Below are positions 1-10,200 of a DNA stretch of 64,000 bases, piece by piece. The stretch comes from CALRQJ02 sp943370285 (GTDB lineage Bacteria; Bacteroidota; Bacteroidia; Chitinophagales; Chitinophagaceae), in contig CALRQJ020000005.1 in the NCBI GenBank assembly GCA_943370285.1, forward strand, positions 186,001 to 250,000, written 5' to 3'. Numbering within the stretch: position 1 is the stretch's first letter; each line of letters starts with the position of its first letter. A program made the position numbers and the translations under genes. The notes beneath the pieces were generated by a model that worked only from the letters and a program-made list of their open reading frames with translations, searched no databases and was not told the origin of the DNA.

Positions 1-103
1 CAACCTGCCAAGTACTGTTAGACAAAATTTCATTGGCCTGTTGTGCAAATGTTGATATGCTAACTAGCAATAAAATAATCAGTATCGTTTGAACGCTTTT
101 CAT
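1..103 (-). CDS. Secreted protein, N-terminal fragment
   Basis: Only the first 34 codons are in the window; the gene runs off the left edge. They begin with an ATG at 101-103 and give a clear Sec signal peptide: Lys at position 3, a run of Ile/Leu/Val, then a TFAQQ-type cleavage site near residue 21. The mature part that follows (ANEILSNSTWQV) is too short to assign a family. A promoter-like pair sits 22-52 bp upstream of the start. What the protein does cannot be told from this fragment. Confidence 0.55.
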   Translation of the reverse strand, partial: MKSVQTILIILLLVSISTFAQQANEILSNSTWQV

Positions 104-124
104 CGTCTTTTTCCTTTGACAACA

Positions 125-155
125 CAAAGATGGGACTTTATTTGGTACTATGCAA
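125..155 (-). promoter_or_regulatory. Bacteroidota-type promoter for the left-edge gene
   Basis: On the minus strand, TTG (153-155) is followed after 20 nt by CATCTTTG (125-132), one mismatch from the TAnnTTTG -7 consensus. It lies just upstream of the signal-peptide gene. A perfect inverted repeat (145-165) overlaps the -33 TTG. Confidence 0.4.
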
Positions 156-165
156 CACATAGTAC
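145..165. repeat. Perfect 8-bp inverted repeat over the -33 element
   Basis: GTACTATG (145-152), 5-nt spacer, CATAGTAC (158-165). The spacer contains the -33 TTG of the minus-strand promoter, so this could be an operator. A run of nine T follows at 169-177 on the plus strand, so a weak plus-strand terminator is the alternative reading. Confidence 0.45.
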
Positions 166-416
166 AGGTTTTTTTTTAGTAGCAGGTTAGCAACAATAAT
201 GTAGCATACCACAGAATGCAGTATTTACGGTACTTTCAGCCAAAAAAGTCTAAAAGAATAATTTTAAGGGCTTACATAAACGGCAAAATAAGGGGATGAA
301 AAACAGTGAAATTCCGCTACTAAACCGCTAAAAACATAGTTTCAACAGAAAAAAATGCGGCATAGCTGCTGATGAGGAATAAAGTTCAGATATTTAATGA
401 CTCTTAACCAGAATCA

Positions 417-1439
417 TTGCGGCAACACAACAATAACTTTCATTTATTGCGTCATTTGGGAGCATTTCTAGTGCTGTATGCCCATGCCATTACAGCATAT
501 GGTGAGGAAGAATGGTTAGCACATCAGTTTAAACCAAGATTAGAATTGAGTAGTTTGGGGGTAGAAATCTTCTTCATCATCAGCGGATATCTAGTGACCA
601 AAAGTTTATTGATTACACCCAACAGAAAGTTATTTGCCCTAAAAAGATGGTTGCGACTTTGGTCTGCATTATTTGTAACTACTTGTGTATTATGTTTCTT
701 AATTGGGCCGTTGCTTACGACTTTATCCTTACCACAATATTTTACCAATACCGATACTTGGTTATTCTTCATTCGTAATAGTTTGTTTTGGCCGGTTTTT
801 CATTTGCCTGGAGTTTTGGGTGGCACTGCCTTAAACAGCACTTTTTGGACTTTACTTTTTGAAGCCTTGTGTTATGGCATCTTATTTATTTTAGGAAAGC
901 ATTTTATTCAACGTTATACTAAACTACTCATTGGTTGTTGGCTGTTGTTGTTGGTCTATAAATATGCAATACCGGTTAAACTAATATGGCCAAATGCCAT
1001 TGCTGCCTACGAGTATGGTGTAAGTAGTATGCTATTTTTTTTCTTTACGGCAGCTTGTTGGTATCTATACTCAGCCAATAAAAAAATACCATCAAACATA
1101 ATTAGCTGGGTAGCATTTATTGTTTTTGTTGTGTACACCACAATTCCTGCTATTCCTACTTATTTTGATATAATGAGAGACATGGCACTGGTACTTTTGG
1201 TAACAGAATGGGGCCGCAGCAAAGCCATTTTAACCTGGCCATCTTGGGATATTTCTTACGGCACTTATTTACTAGGCTTTAGTGTAGAGTTATTGTTAGT
1301 ACATAGCTGTAAAGCCATTTTACCAACAGCTACAGCAGTATTTATTGCTACACTAGTAGTTACCATACCACTTGCATTTTGTATGTGGTATTGGATAGAA
1401 AAACCGGCATTACAATTCAAAGAAAACAGACTACATTAA
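417..1439 (+). CDS. Acyltransferase 3 (OafA/YrhL-type) membrane protein
   Basis: A 340-residue polytopic inner-membrane protein with about ten hydrophobic segments. The N-terminus (NNFHLLRHLGA then VLYAHA, with His23) and the following GVEIFFIISGYL segment are the hallmarks of the acyltransferase 3 family, whose members move acetyl or other acyl groups from the cytoplasm onto cell-surface sugars. His23 is the expected catalytic residue. The start is a TTG at 417: an in-frame stop at 405-407 rules out anything much further upstream, and the conserved motif begins only a few residues in. The 3' end overlaps the convergent aminotransferase gene by 9 bp. The acyl acceptor cannot be predicted because no polysaccharide genes are adjacent. 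Confidence 0.85.
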   Translation: MRQHNNNFHLLRHLGAFLVLYAHAITAYGEEEWLAHQFKPRLELSSLGVEIFFIISGYLVTKSLLITPNRKLFALKRWLRLWSALFVTTCVLCFLIGPLLTTLSLPQYFTNTDTWLFFIRNSLFWPVFHLPGVLGGTALNSTFWTLLFEALCYGILFILGKHFIQRYTKLLIGCWLLLLVYKYAIPVKLIWPNAIAAYEYGVSSMLFFFFTAACWYLYSANKKIPSNIISWVAFIVFVVYTTIPAIPTYFDIMRDMALVLLVTEWGRSKAILTWPSWDISYGTYLLGFSVELLLVHSCKAILPTATAVFIATLVVTIPLAFCMWYWIEKPALQFKENRLH

Positions 1440-2597
1440 TCTTAGCTTTTCTACAGCCCTTTCTAATGTTGCTTCTTTTTTAGCAAAACAGAAACGAATA
1501 ACACTATTATCTTCTCCATGTTTATAGAATGAAGAAACAGGGATAGTGGCTACGCCGAAGTTTTTGGTTAGATGAATGGCAAAATCTTTATCTGCCATAT
1601 TGCTGATGTTTTGATATCGATAACACTCAAAATAACTACCGTGAGATGGAATACATTCAAAAGCTGTATCCTTCATCAACTGTCTAAAATAATCTCGTTT
1701 CTGTTGTATGAATTTGCCTAACGACAAATAGGCATCGGCATGTGTAAGGTATTCGGCTAATGCCACTTGTTTTGGGGTATCGCAAGTAAAGCAGTTGAAT
1801 TGATGTACTTTTCTGAATTCCTTCATTAAATCCGGCGCAGCCATACAATAGCCTAATTTCCAACCGGTGCAGTGATAGGTTTTACCAAAAGAAAAACAGA
1901 CAAAACTGCGTTCCATTAATTCGGGATATCGCAAAATGCTTTGGTGGGGAATATCATCAAAAATCAAATGCTCATATACTTCATCACTTAAAATAAGAAT
2001 ATTGGTATTGGCTGTGATAGCTTGTAGTTGCAACATATCTGCAGCGGTCATTACAGCGCCGGTGGGATTATGTGGCGAGTTAATCATGATTACTCTTGTT
2101 TTAGGAGTAATCTTAGCTTTTACTACATCCCAAGGAATAGAATAATCTGGAAACTGTAATGGAATCAATATTGGTACCGCACCATTGATTTCAATATTGG
2201 GAATATAACTATCGTATGCAGGTTCAAAAACAATCACTTCATCTCCCGGCTGCAATACTGTAGTGAGTGCAGTATAAATAGCATAAGTGCCACCCGGGGT
2301 GATGGTTATTTGTGTGTCGGGATTAATAGTTGCGTTATACAATTGTGCTGCCTTTTCGGCTAATCGCTGCCGAAGCAGTGGCAAACCATTCATGTGCACA
2401 TATTGATTATGCCCCGATTGCATGGCTTTATGTACCAAATCAATCAACCCCTCATGCATGGGAAAATCCGGAAAGCCCTGACCCAAATTCACCGCCTGAT
2501 ATTCTACGGCTAACTGACTCATTACGGTAAAAATGGTAGTGCCTACTTGTGGCAGTTTACTGATCACTGAAATTGACACGCTGAATAATTTTTTCAA
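1431..2597 (-). CDS. PLP-dependent methionine-type aminotransferase (YbdL-like)
   Basis: A 388-residue fold-type I class I/II aminotransferase, nearly the length of Escherichia coli YbdL. Visible landmarks are SKLPQVGTTIF at the N-terminus, NLGQGFPDF, the PLP-phosphate and ring contacts (NSPHNPTG, Asn177; SDEVYEH, Asp205) and the Schiff-base lysine Lys239 in SFGKTYHCTGWKLGY. The SFGKTYHCTGWK block is characteristic of the methionine/kynurenine aminotransferase group, which transaminates methionine, glutamine or kynurenine to the keto acid. It is cytoplasmic and monocistronic. It converges with the acyltransferase gene with a 9-bp overlap. Exact amino-donor preference is inferred from family resemblance only. 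Confidence 0.88.
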   Translation of the reverse strand: MKKLFSVSISVISKLPQVGTTIFTVMSQLAVEYQAVNLGQGFPDFPMHEGLIDLVHKAMQSGHNQYVHMNGLPLLRQRLAEKAAQLYNATINPDTQITITPGGTYAIYTALTTVLQPGDEVIVFEPAYDSYIPNIEINGAVPILIPLQFPDYSIPWDVVKAKITPKTRVIMINSPHNPTGAVMTAADMLQLQAITANTNILILSDEVYEHLIFDDIPHQSILRYPELMERSFVCFSFGKTYHCTGWKLGYCMAAPDLMKEFRKVHQFNCFTCDTPKQVALAEYLTHADAYLSLGKFIQQKRDYFRQLMKDTAFECIPSHGSYFECYRYQNISNMADKDFAIHLTKNFGVATIPVSSFYKHGEDNSVIRFCFAKKEATLERAVEKLRLM

Positions 2598-2910
2598 AAA
2601 TAGGATTTAAAACATGCTAACGTAGCTGTTGTTGCAACATCTCAATAATTATAATAATGATAATTCTAGAATTGAGATTCAATTTTCCGACCTTGGGAAA
2701 ATCAGCTATTTTTTACGCTTTCAATTGATATAATCAGCAAAATATTTTCAATAATTTTCAGCTTTTTTTATTTGCACTAGCCATTGATTTTCAATTACTT
2801 ATGACAATTTTGTAATGAAGGCTGGAGAGTGGTTGGAATTGAACACAAGTATTTTTTTTGATTGGCATAGGATTGGATTTATATAAAGAAATCCAGATTA
2901 AAAAATAGCA
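2598..2910. other. Intergenic region with nested palindromes
   Basis: About 310 bp upstream of two divergent genes. Between 2641 and 2684 there are overlapping inverted repeats: a 12-bp perfect palindrome AATTCTAGAATT (2662-2673), AATTGA-GAT-TCAATT (2670-2684), and an outer CTCAAT/ATTGAG pair. A weak promoter-like pair, TTG at 2784-2786 with CAATTTTG at 2805-2812, could serve the downstream plus-strand gene. I see no open frame here. Confidence 0.5.
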
Positions 2911-3402
2911 ATGAAAAATCTTCTTCTCATATTAACCATCTTCTTCGGACTTAATACATTGGCAAATGCTCAAGCAACAGCAAGTGCTAATCATAATGTT
3001 AATTTGAATTTGACCAATGCAATTGAAATTAGTTTTACAACAGGTGGTTCTGGTGTAACTATGGCGTTTAGTACTGCCGATCATTACAATGATGGCGTTG
3101 AAGCTACTAATGCTGCAACCATTAGAGTTCGTTCGAATAAAGGATACAATGTGACTGTGAAGAGTGGTTCGGTAAACTTTAGTAGCGCAGCAGTTACTAC
3201 GATGCCGGTAAGTGGCGTATTACATATAAAGGAGGCCAATCAAAGTAACTATACTGGTCTCACCAATCAAGATCAAAATTTAGTGGTGAATCAAAATCGC
3301 GGTATAAATAGTATTGATATCAGTTATAAAGCAACACCCGGATTCAACTTTGATGCCGGAACGTATATGGTTAGCGTTGTTTTTACCGCTACGCAGAATT
3401 AA
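2911..3402 (+). CDS. Small secreted beta-rich protein
   Basis: A 163-residue protein with a Sec signal peptide (MKNLLLILTIFFGLNTLANA, cleavage near residue 20) and no membrane segment afterwards. The mature part is rich in Thr, Ser, Asn and Val with alternating strands, and ends in AGTYMVSVVFTATQN. That ending is like the last strand of WxL-type or DUF4402-type surface beta-sandwich proteins (AGTYxxxVxFT). It is probably exported to the periplasm or surface. No catalytic motif is visible and I cannot name a function. It stands alone and is followed within 20 bp by a strong bidirectional terminator. Confidence 0.65.
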   Translation: MKNLLLILTIFFGLNTLANAQATASANHNVNLNLTNAIEISFTTGGSGVTMAFSTADHYNDGVEATNAATIRVRSNKGYNVTVKSGSVNFSSAAVTTMPVSGVLHIKEANQSNYTGLTNQDQNLVVNQNRGINSIDISYKATPGFNFDAGTYMVSVVFTATQN

Positions 3403-3421
3403 TATTTTTCCTGAAAAATAA

Positions 3422-3447
3422 AAGCCGCAGTGACCAAACTGCGGCTT
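3422..3447. terminator. Bidirectional terminator
   Basis: Perfect 9-bp stem AAGCCGCAG/CTGCGGCTT (3422-3430, 3439-3447) with an 8-nt loop. It lies between convergent genes ending at 3402 and 3478. Confidence 0.8.
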
Positions 3448-3477
3448 ATCCTATAACCTGTATTCCTGAAAAAAAAT

Positions 3478-5568
3478 TTATAAAACTGCTTTAACGCTAT
3501 ACAAAGATTTTAAACCAGAAATCATTAAATCATATTTACCAGCTACGTTAGAAGGCACAAAAAGCATGGTATTTGGTTTAGTAGATTCATCAAAATCAGT
3601 ATCGTTAAAAGAAGAAACAAAAGTTGAAGTTGCTTTTGCTGAACTTGCAGATAAATCAAAATTATATTTGGTTACCGCAAAAGATAATGCACCGTTATGT
3701 AAAGCTGTAATCCAAGCACTTTTATCAGGAGCAATTGTTAAACTATAAATTCTTCTTCCATTTCCTAATGCTTCGCTCCACTCAACCACACCGGTACTCA
3801 TATTAAACATATATACTACATCATCTACTGTTCCAATAATTCGATTGTTATCATAAGCAACAATATTACCCGGGTTTTTACCTAAATGAAATACGAAAGA
3901 AGCTTCGATTGTATTACTAACCGGATTGTATTTGTACATTTTACCTTTATCTCCAACTTTTGCATTAGCAGCGATGTAAATAAATCTACCGTCGTTAGAT
4001 AAACTCATTCCTGCAAATTCATAACTGGCAAATTCATTGGCATAAAAATTACGGTAAGTGCCATTTTTATAAGTACTGATAGCTAATTCACGACTAGCTG
4101 AACCGGTAATACGATCATTATCACCTACAGCAACAATATAACCATCTGTAGTTACTTTTAATGCATTTACAGTCATTGGGCCATAAACACCGGCAGCATC
4201 CGCATTTTGTAAGTTAGCCACCAATCTTGGATTTTCTGTAGCACTTGCATTGCTAACACTTGAGGTTCCATCAGCATTTAATGTCCAAGGTAAGTTAGGG
4301 TTGTATTCTAATAGTTTTCCTTTAGGATATCCTGCCATATAAATCATTCCATTACTTGTTGCAGTAACTCCATATACATTAAATCCTGGATTACCTAAAG
4401 TAGCAGATTGTTTAGTATTTAAATTGTAATTACTTATAACTGCAGACTTTGCGGCAGCAATAACTACATTACCATTTGATTGATACATGTTACCTGTAGT
4501 AGCCACATCACTAGTAATATCATTAATAGTAATTGTATTTTCTACACCACCATTAAAGCTGTAGTATATTTTCTTTTCAAAACCATTCCATCTTACTGTG
4601 GGCACACTGGTATTGTTGGTTTCGTAAGGTGTATAATACACTCTATCAGAATATGGTCTTTCTGGTTGAGCAGTAAAATTGAGTGCATTTAACTTATAAT
4701 GTGTAGCAATAAGTTTGGCATAAACTGCATCGGTGTGAGAAAATATTTCGATGCGATTATCAGGATTATTACTTTGCACCATAATTCTTTTTTCGCCGGT
4801 AACACGGTCAATAGCATATAATTTCCAGTTGCTTTCGCCTACAGAGGCATAAGTATATCTGCTATCTCCACTTACATAACCTACATATCTAGATTCGTTA
4901 TCTATACTAGTGGTATTTAATTCAAAGTTGCCATCGTAATTGTATCTAAAAGTATATACATCACCATTATCGCCATAAGATCCACCATACAATGCACCGT
5001 CTTTACCAACATTTAAACTGAAGATATTTAGGCTTCTACCATTGATTTGAAAAGGTTTACCCAAATCAACCGCGGTTTGAGTATGAGGATCATATTCTAC
5101 TATATGACCACCACCACCAAAACCATTTGAAGTGGCAACATATAATTTTTTATTCATGCCGAAAGTGTACTTTGTTGCACTACCTAAAGTAGTAGTAACA
5201 GTTGTACCATCTTGCTTTTTAACACTAATCATTCTATAACTGTTACCGGTAAGGTTTACAGCTACAAATCGAAAAGCATTAGCAGGATTTGCACTGTTCA
5301 TTACACCATAATCAATCATAACGGCAGTAAAACCGCTATTACTGTTTTGATTAAAAGTAATTAAAGGTCTAAGATTAGGGTTGAGCGGATCCATTTTCCA
5401 CAATACATTAGTTGTACTGATGGCATGTCCTAAATTCTCAACATTTGCAGCATTTTTTGTAGATGTAACTGTGGTAGAAGTGCCACCGAATTGTGGTCTT
5501 TCCATTACCTTGGTACAGGCGGTAAATAGCAGTGCAGTCAAGCACATTGCTGTGAATTGGTTTTTCAT
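3478..5568 (-). CDS. Large beta-propeller lipoprotein of unknown function
   Basis: A 696-residue predicted lipoprotein. The signal peptide ends in the lipobox LFTAC, with Cys18 as the lipidated residue. The rest has no membrane segments and shows repeated blade-like units (for example GKDGALYGGSYGDNGDVY, TSNGMIYMAGYPKGKLLEYNP, NDGRFIYIAANAK), as in WD40/YVTN-type propellers. Such proteins usually bind proteins or carbohydrates. I see no enzymatic motif and do not recognise a named family. A perfect TAnnTTTG -7 element lies about 70 bp upstream. The gene is monocistronic. Confidence 0.7.
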   Translation of the reverse strand: MKNQFTAMCLTALLFTACTKVMERPQFGGTSTTVTSTKNAANVENLGHAISTTNVLWKMDPLNPNLRPLITFNQNSNSGFTAVMIDYGVMNSANPANAFRFVAVNLTGNSYRMISVKKQDGTTVTTTLGSATKYTFGMNKKLYVATSNGFGGGGHIVEYDPHTQTAVDLGKPFQINGRSLNIFSLNVGKDGALYGGSYGDNGDVYTFRYNYDGNFELNTTSIDNESRYVGYVSGDSRYTYASVGESNWKLYAIDRVTGEKRIMVQSNNPDNRIEIFSHTDAVYAKLIATHYKLNALNFTAQPERPYSDRVYYTPYETNNTSVPTVRWNGFEKKIYYSFNGGVENTITINDITSDVATTGNMYQSNGNVVIAAAKSAVISNYNLNTKQSATLGNPGFNVYGVTATSNGMIYMAGYPKGKLLEYNPNLPWTLNADGTSSVSNASATENPRLVANLQNADAAGVYGPMTVNALKVTTDGYIVAVGDNDRITGSASRELAISTYKNGTYRNFYANEFASYEFAGMSLSNDGRFIYIAANAKVGDKGKMYKYNPVSNTIEASFVFHLGKNPGNIVAYDNNRIIGTVDDVVYMFNMSTGVVEWSEALGNGRRIYSLTIAPDKSAWITALHNGALSFAVTKYNFDLSASSAKATSTFVSSFNDTDFDESTKPNTMLFVPSNVAGKYDLMISGLKSLYSVKAVL

Positions 5569-5636
5569 GGTCTAGGAATATTGGATAGGTTATTTGGATA
5601 TTTCGTAGAAACACTCGTTTCAGTTTCTACACTTTA

Positions 5637-5644
5637 CAAACGTA
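5637..5644 (-). promoter_or_regulatory. -7 promoter element of the propeller lipoprotein gene
   Basis: The minus strand reads TACGTTTG, a perfect TAnnTTTG. I found no TTG at the usual -33 distance. The predicted leader is about 60 nt. Confidence 0.4.
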
Positions 5645-5740
5645 GGCTTACGAAAAAGGATTGTAGTAGAAGCCCGATGTTGTTCGATTCGGGTATGCCT
5701 TAATCCTTTTTGGTTAATTTGTTAATGAAAATCAAAAAAA

Positions 5741-5763
5741 AGCCCCGAAACTCGTTCGGGGCT
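5741..5763 (-). terminator. Rho-independent terminator of the RND efflux operon
   Basis: Perfect 9-bp stem AGCCCCGAA/TTCGGGGCT with a 5-nt loop. The A-run just before it on the plus strand (5734-5741) becomes the T-tract on the minus strand, the direction of the efflux genes. Confidence 0.85.
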
Positions 5764-5918
5764 GGTAAATTTCCGTTTTTGGGAAGCCTATTTAAAGGAA
5801 TAATTGTGTCTAAGATTTGGTGTAGACTAAGCTAAAATATTTCGATCAAGGATGATTACTTGTTCTTCCTTATGTATTCAAATAAATAGAAAACAATAGC
5901 CATCAATTCACAAACAAA

Positions 5919-7217
5919 TCAAGGTTTAAGTGTATTGCCTAAACGTAACATTTCAATTTCTGCCAGTTTTGCTGCAAATGAAAGATTGACTAATCTATAC
6001 CCGGCATCTTCAAAACTTTTTTGAGCTTCTCGCACTTCAACAATAGTAGCTTGGCTTAAGTCTAACCGAAGATTAACCAATTTCAACAAGTCGCCTGCAA
6101 GTTTATAGTTTTCTTGTTCTGTTTGTAATCGTTGAATGGCATTGCGATAAGACTGATATGCTTTAATTGCATTGGTTTGTAATTGCTGTTGCAAATTATC
6201 TTTCTCTAAAGCTGCATTACGAGTAGATAAAGCCGCCACTTGTTGCTGCCTTTTAACTGCACCGCCATTAAAAATGGGTACTTGTAAATTAATGCCAATG
6301 AACGGACCAAAACTTTGGTTGAGTAAAGTAAACCCTGCTGCACTTTGGTTCCGATTGTAATTATACCCAGAATTTAACCTAACTGCAGGATAACGTTGTG
6401 CAGCCACTTCTTTTTCTGCCTGCATATTCACTCTAATCAATTGTTCTTGTGCCAATACATCGGCATTAGTTTTCAAATTGTTGAGTACAGATTCTAAGCC
6501 AATATTTGGCGTAACTACTATGGTGTCTTTTACTAAGAAATCATCATCTGCTTTAGCATTCAGTAAATTATTTAAATCTGCTTTAGCTTGACTAATCACC
6601 AATTGCTGTGCTTGAAGCTCTTGCTGACGGGCATTTAAATCAATTTGTGCTTGAAAAACATCTGCATCATTTGCTAAACCAACATCTCTTCTATTCTTGA
6701 TGATATCTTGTCGCTTCTTTGAAACCTCTATTGAAAGCTGAATCGTTTTTAAATACTCTTGTTGCCGAACTATATCATAATAACTCACCATTACTGCAGC
6801 AATAGTATTTTGAATTTGAGCATTCAATTGTTGCTCACTTAATGTTTGTAATTCTTCTAACCGCTTTTTTGTTGCAACAACTCTATAACCATTATACAGC
6901 AACATAGAAGCGGTAATCCCAATACTCAGGTTATTAGACCCAGCACCATTACGTTGAATAATGGTACCATTATTCAATTTTTGATTTACTGAGATGATTT
7001 GCTCATTATCATTTGCTGTACCATTAATAGTAGGTACACCGCCTGCAATACTCAGGTGATTATTAATGCGGCTAGCTTCGGTATTATTCTTGGCAATTTG
7101 AATGGCTAAACTGCTTTGCAATGCTTTATTAACAGCATCAGTAAGTGTTAATACCTGCTGTGCTGTAACTTGATACAGGCTACATAAGCCAAGCAAAATA
7201 AAAAAGCATTTTTTCAT
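5919..7217 (-). CDS. TolC-family outer membrane efflux channel
   Basis: A 432-residue outer membrane efflux protein with a signal peptide (MKKCFFILLGLCSLYQVTAQ). It then has two long helical, Gln- and Asn-rich repeats typical of TolC/OprM, each containing the LNLLNAKADD-like and LDLSQATIVEVREAQKSFEDA-type coiled segments. It forms the trimeric exit duct of a tripartite pump. It is the third gene of an operon, 17 bp after the RND pump gene, and is followed by a strong terminator. No lipobox is visible, so it is likely a TolC-like rather than an acylated OprM-like channel. The exported substrates are unknown. Confidence 0.9.
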   Translation of the reverse strand: MKKCFFILLGLCSLYQVTAQQVLTLTDAVNKALQSSLAIQIAKNNTEASRINNHLSIAGGVPTINGTANDNEQIISVNQKLNNGTIIQRNGAGSNNLSIGITASMLLYNGYRVVATKKRLEELQTLSEQQLNAQIQNTIAAVMVSYYDIVRQQEYLKTIQLSIEVSKKRQDIIKNRRDVGLANDADVFQAQIDLNARQQELQAQQLVISQAKADLNNLLNAKADDDFLVKDTIVVTPNIGLESVLNNLKTNADVLAQEQLIRVNMQAEKEVAAQRYPAVRLNSGYNYNRNQSAAGFTLLNQSFGPFIGINLQVPIFNGGAVKRQQQVAALSTRNAALEKDNLQQQLQTNAIKAYQSYRNAIQRLQTEQENYKLAGDLLKLVNLRLDLSQATIVEVREAQKSFEDAGYRLVNLSFAAKLAEIEMLRLGNTLKP

Positions 7218-7234
7218 GATATGTACAATAGTAT

Positions 7235-10200
7235 CTATTCTGTAATATGGGTTTGCTTTGTTTTATGCTTTCCGCTGATGTAAGTATATACCGCAGGAAT
7301 CACAAACAAAGTAAGTATCAAAGAGAACATTAATCCGCCAACCACAACAATACCAAGCGGAATACGACTTGTAGCTGCTGCACCCAAACTTAATGCAATG
7401 GGTAAAGCTCCTAAAGCGGTTGCCAAACTTGTCATTAAAATGGGTCGTAATCGTTGCGAAGCAGCTTCTAAAACAGCCTCTTTTTTATTCATGCCAAATG
7501 CTCTTTTTTGATTGGCAAATTCAACAATCAAAATACCATTTTTAGTTACCAGCCCAATCAACATAATCATACCAATTTGAGAGAAGATATTGAGGGTTTG
7601 ATCGAATAACCATAAACTGAGTAATGCCCCAGCAATAGCCAATGGTACAGTAATCATGATGATAAATGGATCGATAAAACTTTCGAACTGAGCAGCTAAT
7701 ACTAAGAAAATAAGTACCAAGGCCAAACCAAACGCAAATGCAGTATTAGAGGAGCTTTCGGCATAATCTCTCGATGGTCCACTGAGTGATGTTTGGAAGC
7801 TTTCGTCTAATAATTTTTTACCAATGGCATCCATGGCTTTTACACCATCTCCAATGGTTTTGCCATCGGCTAATGAAGCTGAAATAGTAGCAGCTTTAAA
7901 ACGATTGTAATGGTACAGCGTTGGCGGATTTGAATTTTCTTCCATCTTAACAACAGCGGTTAAAGGAATACTTTCATTGCGACTATTTCTAACGTATAAA
8001 GTTGAAATATCTACCGGTGCATCTCTGTCCTTTAATTCGACTTGAGCAATGATTTGGTATTGTCTGCCATTATTGGTGTAGTACCCTACTCTTCTACCGC
8101 TAAAGGCACTTTGTACAACTTCGGCAATATCAGTAATGGACAAGCCTAAATCTTTGGCTTTAATGCGATCGATGGTTAACTCCAATTCGGGTTTATTGAA
8201 CTTTAGATTCACATCAACATTTAAAAATGTTTTTTCTTTTCTAGCTTCTTCTAAAAACTTTGGAATAACAGCTTTAATTTTTTGAAAATCTAAATTTTGA
8301 ATGATGAATTGAACCGGCAGCGAACCTCTTGACCCCAATCCAACAGATATCGTTTGTTCTTCAATAGCAAAAATTCTTACTTGATTAAATCGAGCTAGTT
8401 TCTTGTTGAGGTCTTTTACTATTTCTGATTGGCTGCGATTTCTCTCATCAGGATTGGTTAATCCAACCCTTGCAAAACCACTGTTTAAACCACTGCTTCC
8501 AAAACCTGGTATAGCGTTAAAGACAAAACTTCTTTCGGGAATAGAATCGTAGAGATAAGAAACAAATTTATCGCCAACACCGGTCATATAATTGTAGCTA
8601 GCACCCTCAGGACCGGTGATGGAAAAACGAACGCTGTTTCTATCTTCTAATGGGGCAATCTCACTTTGTAATGTTGTACCTATTAATACAATAATGGCCA
8701 CACATGCTGCAACAATGGCCCAAGCTACCCAACGTATTCGCATAAAGCCACTTAACAATCGGCGGTAGCCGTTTTCCATGCCTCTAAAGAAGGGTTCTGT
8801 TTTGTCGTAAAACTTACCGTGCCCTTGTTTTTTACGAGTTAAATAAACGTTCAATACCGGAGTGATGGTTAGCGAAACAAAGGCAGAAATTAAAACCGCA
8901 CCTGCTACTACAATACCAAACTCTCTAAACAAACTTCCTACAAAACCTTCTAAGAAAATGACCGGCAAAAACACAACAGCCAAAGTGATAGAAGTTGAAA
9001 TAACCGCAAAGAAAATTTCTTTACTGCCTTCTAATGCCGCTTTGCGAATGGGCAAACCACTTTCTAACTTCCTAAAAATATTTTCCGTTACAACAATACC
9101 ATCATCTACCACTAAACCTGTTGCCAGTACAATACCAAGTAGGGTTAATACATTGACAGAAAAGCCAGCAATGTACATGATGAAAAAAGTAGCTACTAAT
9201 GAAATGGGAATATCTATGAGCGGACGAATAGCAATCAACCAATTTCTAAAAAAGAAGAAAATCACCAATACCACCAAGCTAAATGCAATCAACAATGTTT
9301 CTTCTACTTCTTCGATAGAACGACGAACGTTGCGGGTAGCATCAATTAACACATTTAAGTCGATATCACTTTTTTGCGTACGCTTTAACTCTTCTAATCG
9401 TTTGTAAAATTCATCAGCAATATTGATGTAATTAGCACCGGGCTGTGGAATAATGGCCAAGCCTACTGCATTAACACCATTGTACTTCCAGTTAAACTCT
9501 TCATTCTCCGGACCAACCTCAACTTTAGACACATCACTTAGACGAATAATGCCGGTGTTATCTTGACGAATAATTAAATTTCTGAAATCATCTTCTGTTG
9601 TTAATCTACCTAGCGTACGAATAGATAATTCTGTGTTTTCGCCATAAATCTTTCCCGAAGGAATTTCTACGTTCTCTCTTTCTAATGCTGTTCTAATATC
9701 TCTAAACGAAACATTAAAGGCATCCATTTTAGTAGGATTAATCCAGATACGCATAGATGGTCTTTTCTGACCAAATATGTTTACAGCACTCACTTCGGGA
9801 ATAGTTTGAAAACGTTCTAACAGCACATTTTCTGCAAAATCACTTAGCTCTAGTAATCCTTTAGTAGGGCTTTGTACCGCCATCATAATAATGAAGTCGC
9901 TATTGGCATCTGACTTACTTACTACCGGCGGTGCATCAATATCTTGTGGTAAATTTCTTACGGTTTGACTTACTTTATCTCTTACATCATTGGCTGCTTC
10001 TTCTAACGGAATATCAAGATTAAATTCAACTGTAATATTGCTAGAGTTTTGAGCACTAGAAGATGTAATAGTTCTAATGCCCGGAATACCATTGATGGCT
10101 TTTTCTAGCGGTTCTGTAATTTGGCTTTCAATGATATCACTATTAGCACCGGTATAAGATGTTCTTACGTTTACCGTTGGCGGGTCAATAGCCGGATATT

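Larger units (their letters stand above)
104..416. other. Intergenic region, divergent promoters
   Basis: About 310 bp between the left-edge secreted protein gene (minus) and the acyltransferase gene (plus). Its left third holds the promoter and dyad listed separately. In the remaining AT-rich sequence I see no open frame, RNA gene or clear hairpin. Confidence 0.6.
5569..5918. other. Intergenic region, promoter plus terminator
   Basis: 350 bp that hold the promoter of the propeller lipoprotein gene (5637-5644) and the terminator of the efflux operon (5741-5763). Nothing else is recognisable between 5764 and 5918. Confidence 0.6.

Noticed and set aside
1936..2145. 69-codon plus-strand frame antisense to the aminotransferase
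   Set aside because: Shadow frame in a well-supported gene.
8862..9407. 181-codon plus-strand frame antisense to the RND pump
   Set aside because: Ser/Thr/Lys-rich translation with no motif, fully inside a gene with strong coding evidence on the other strand.
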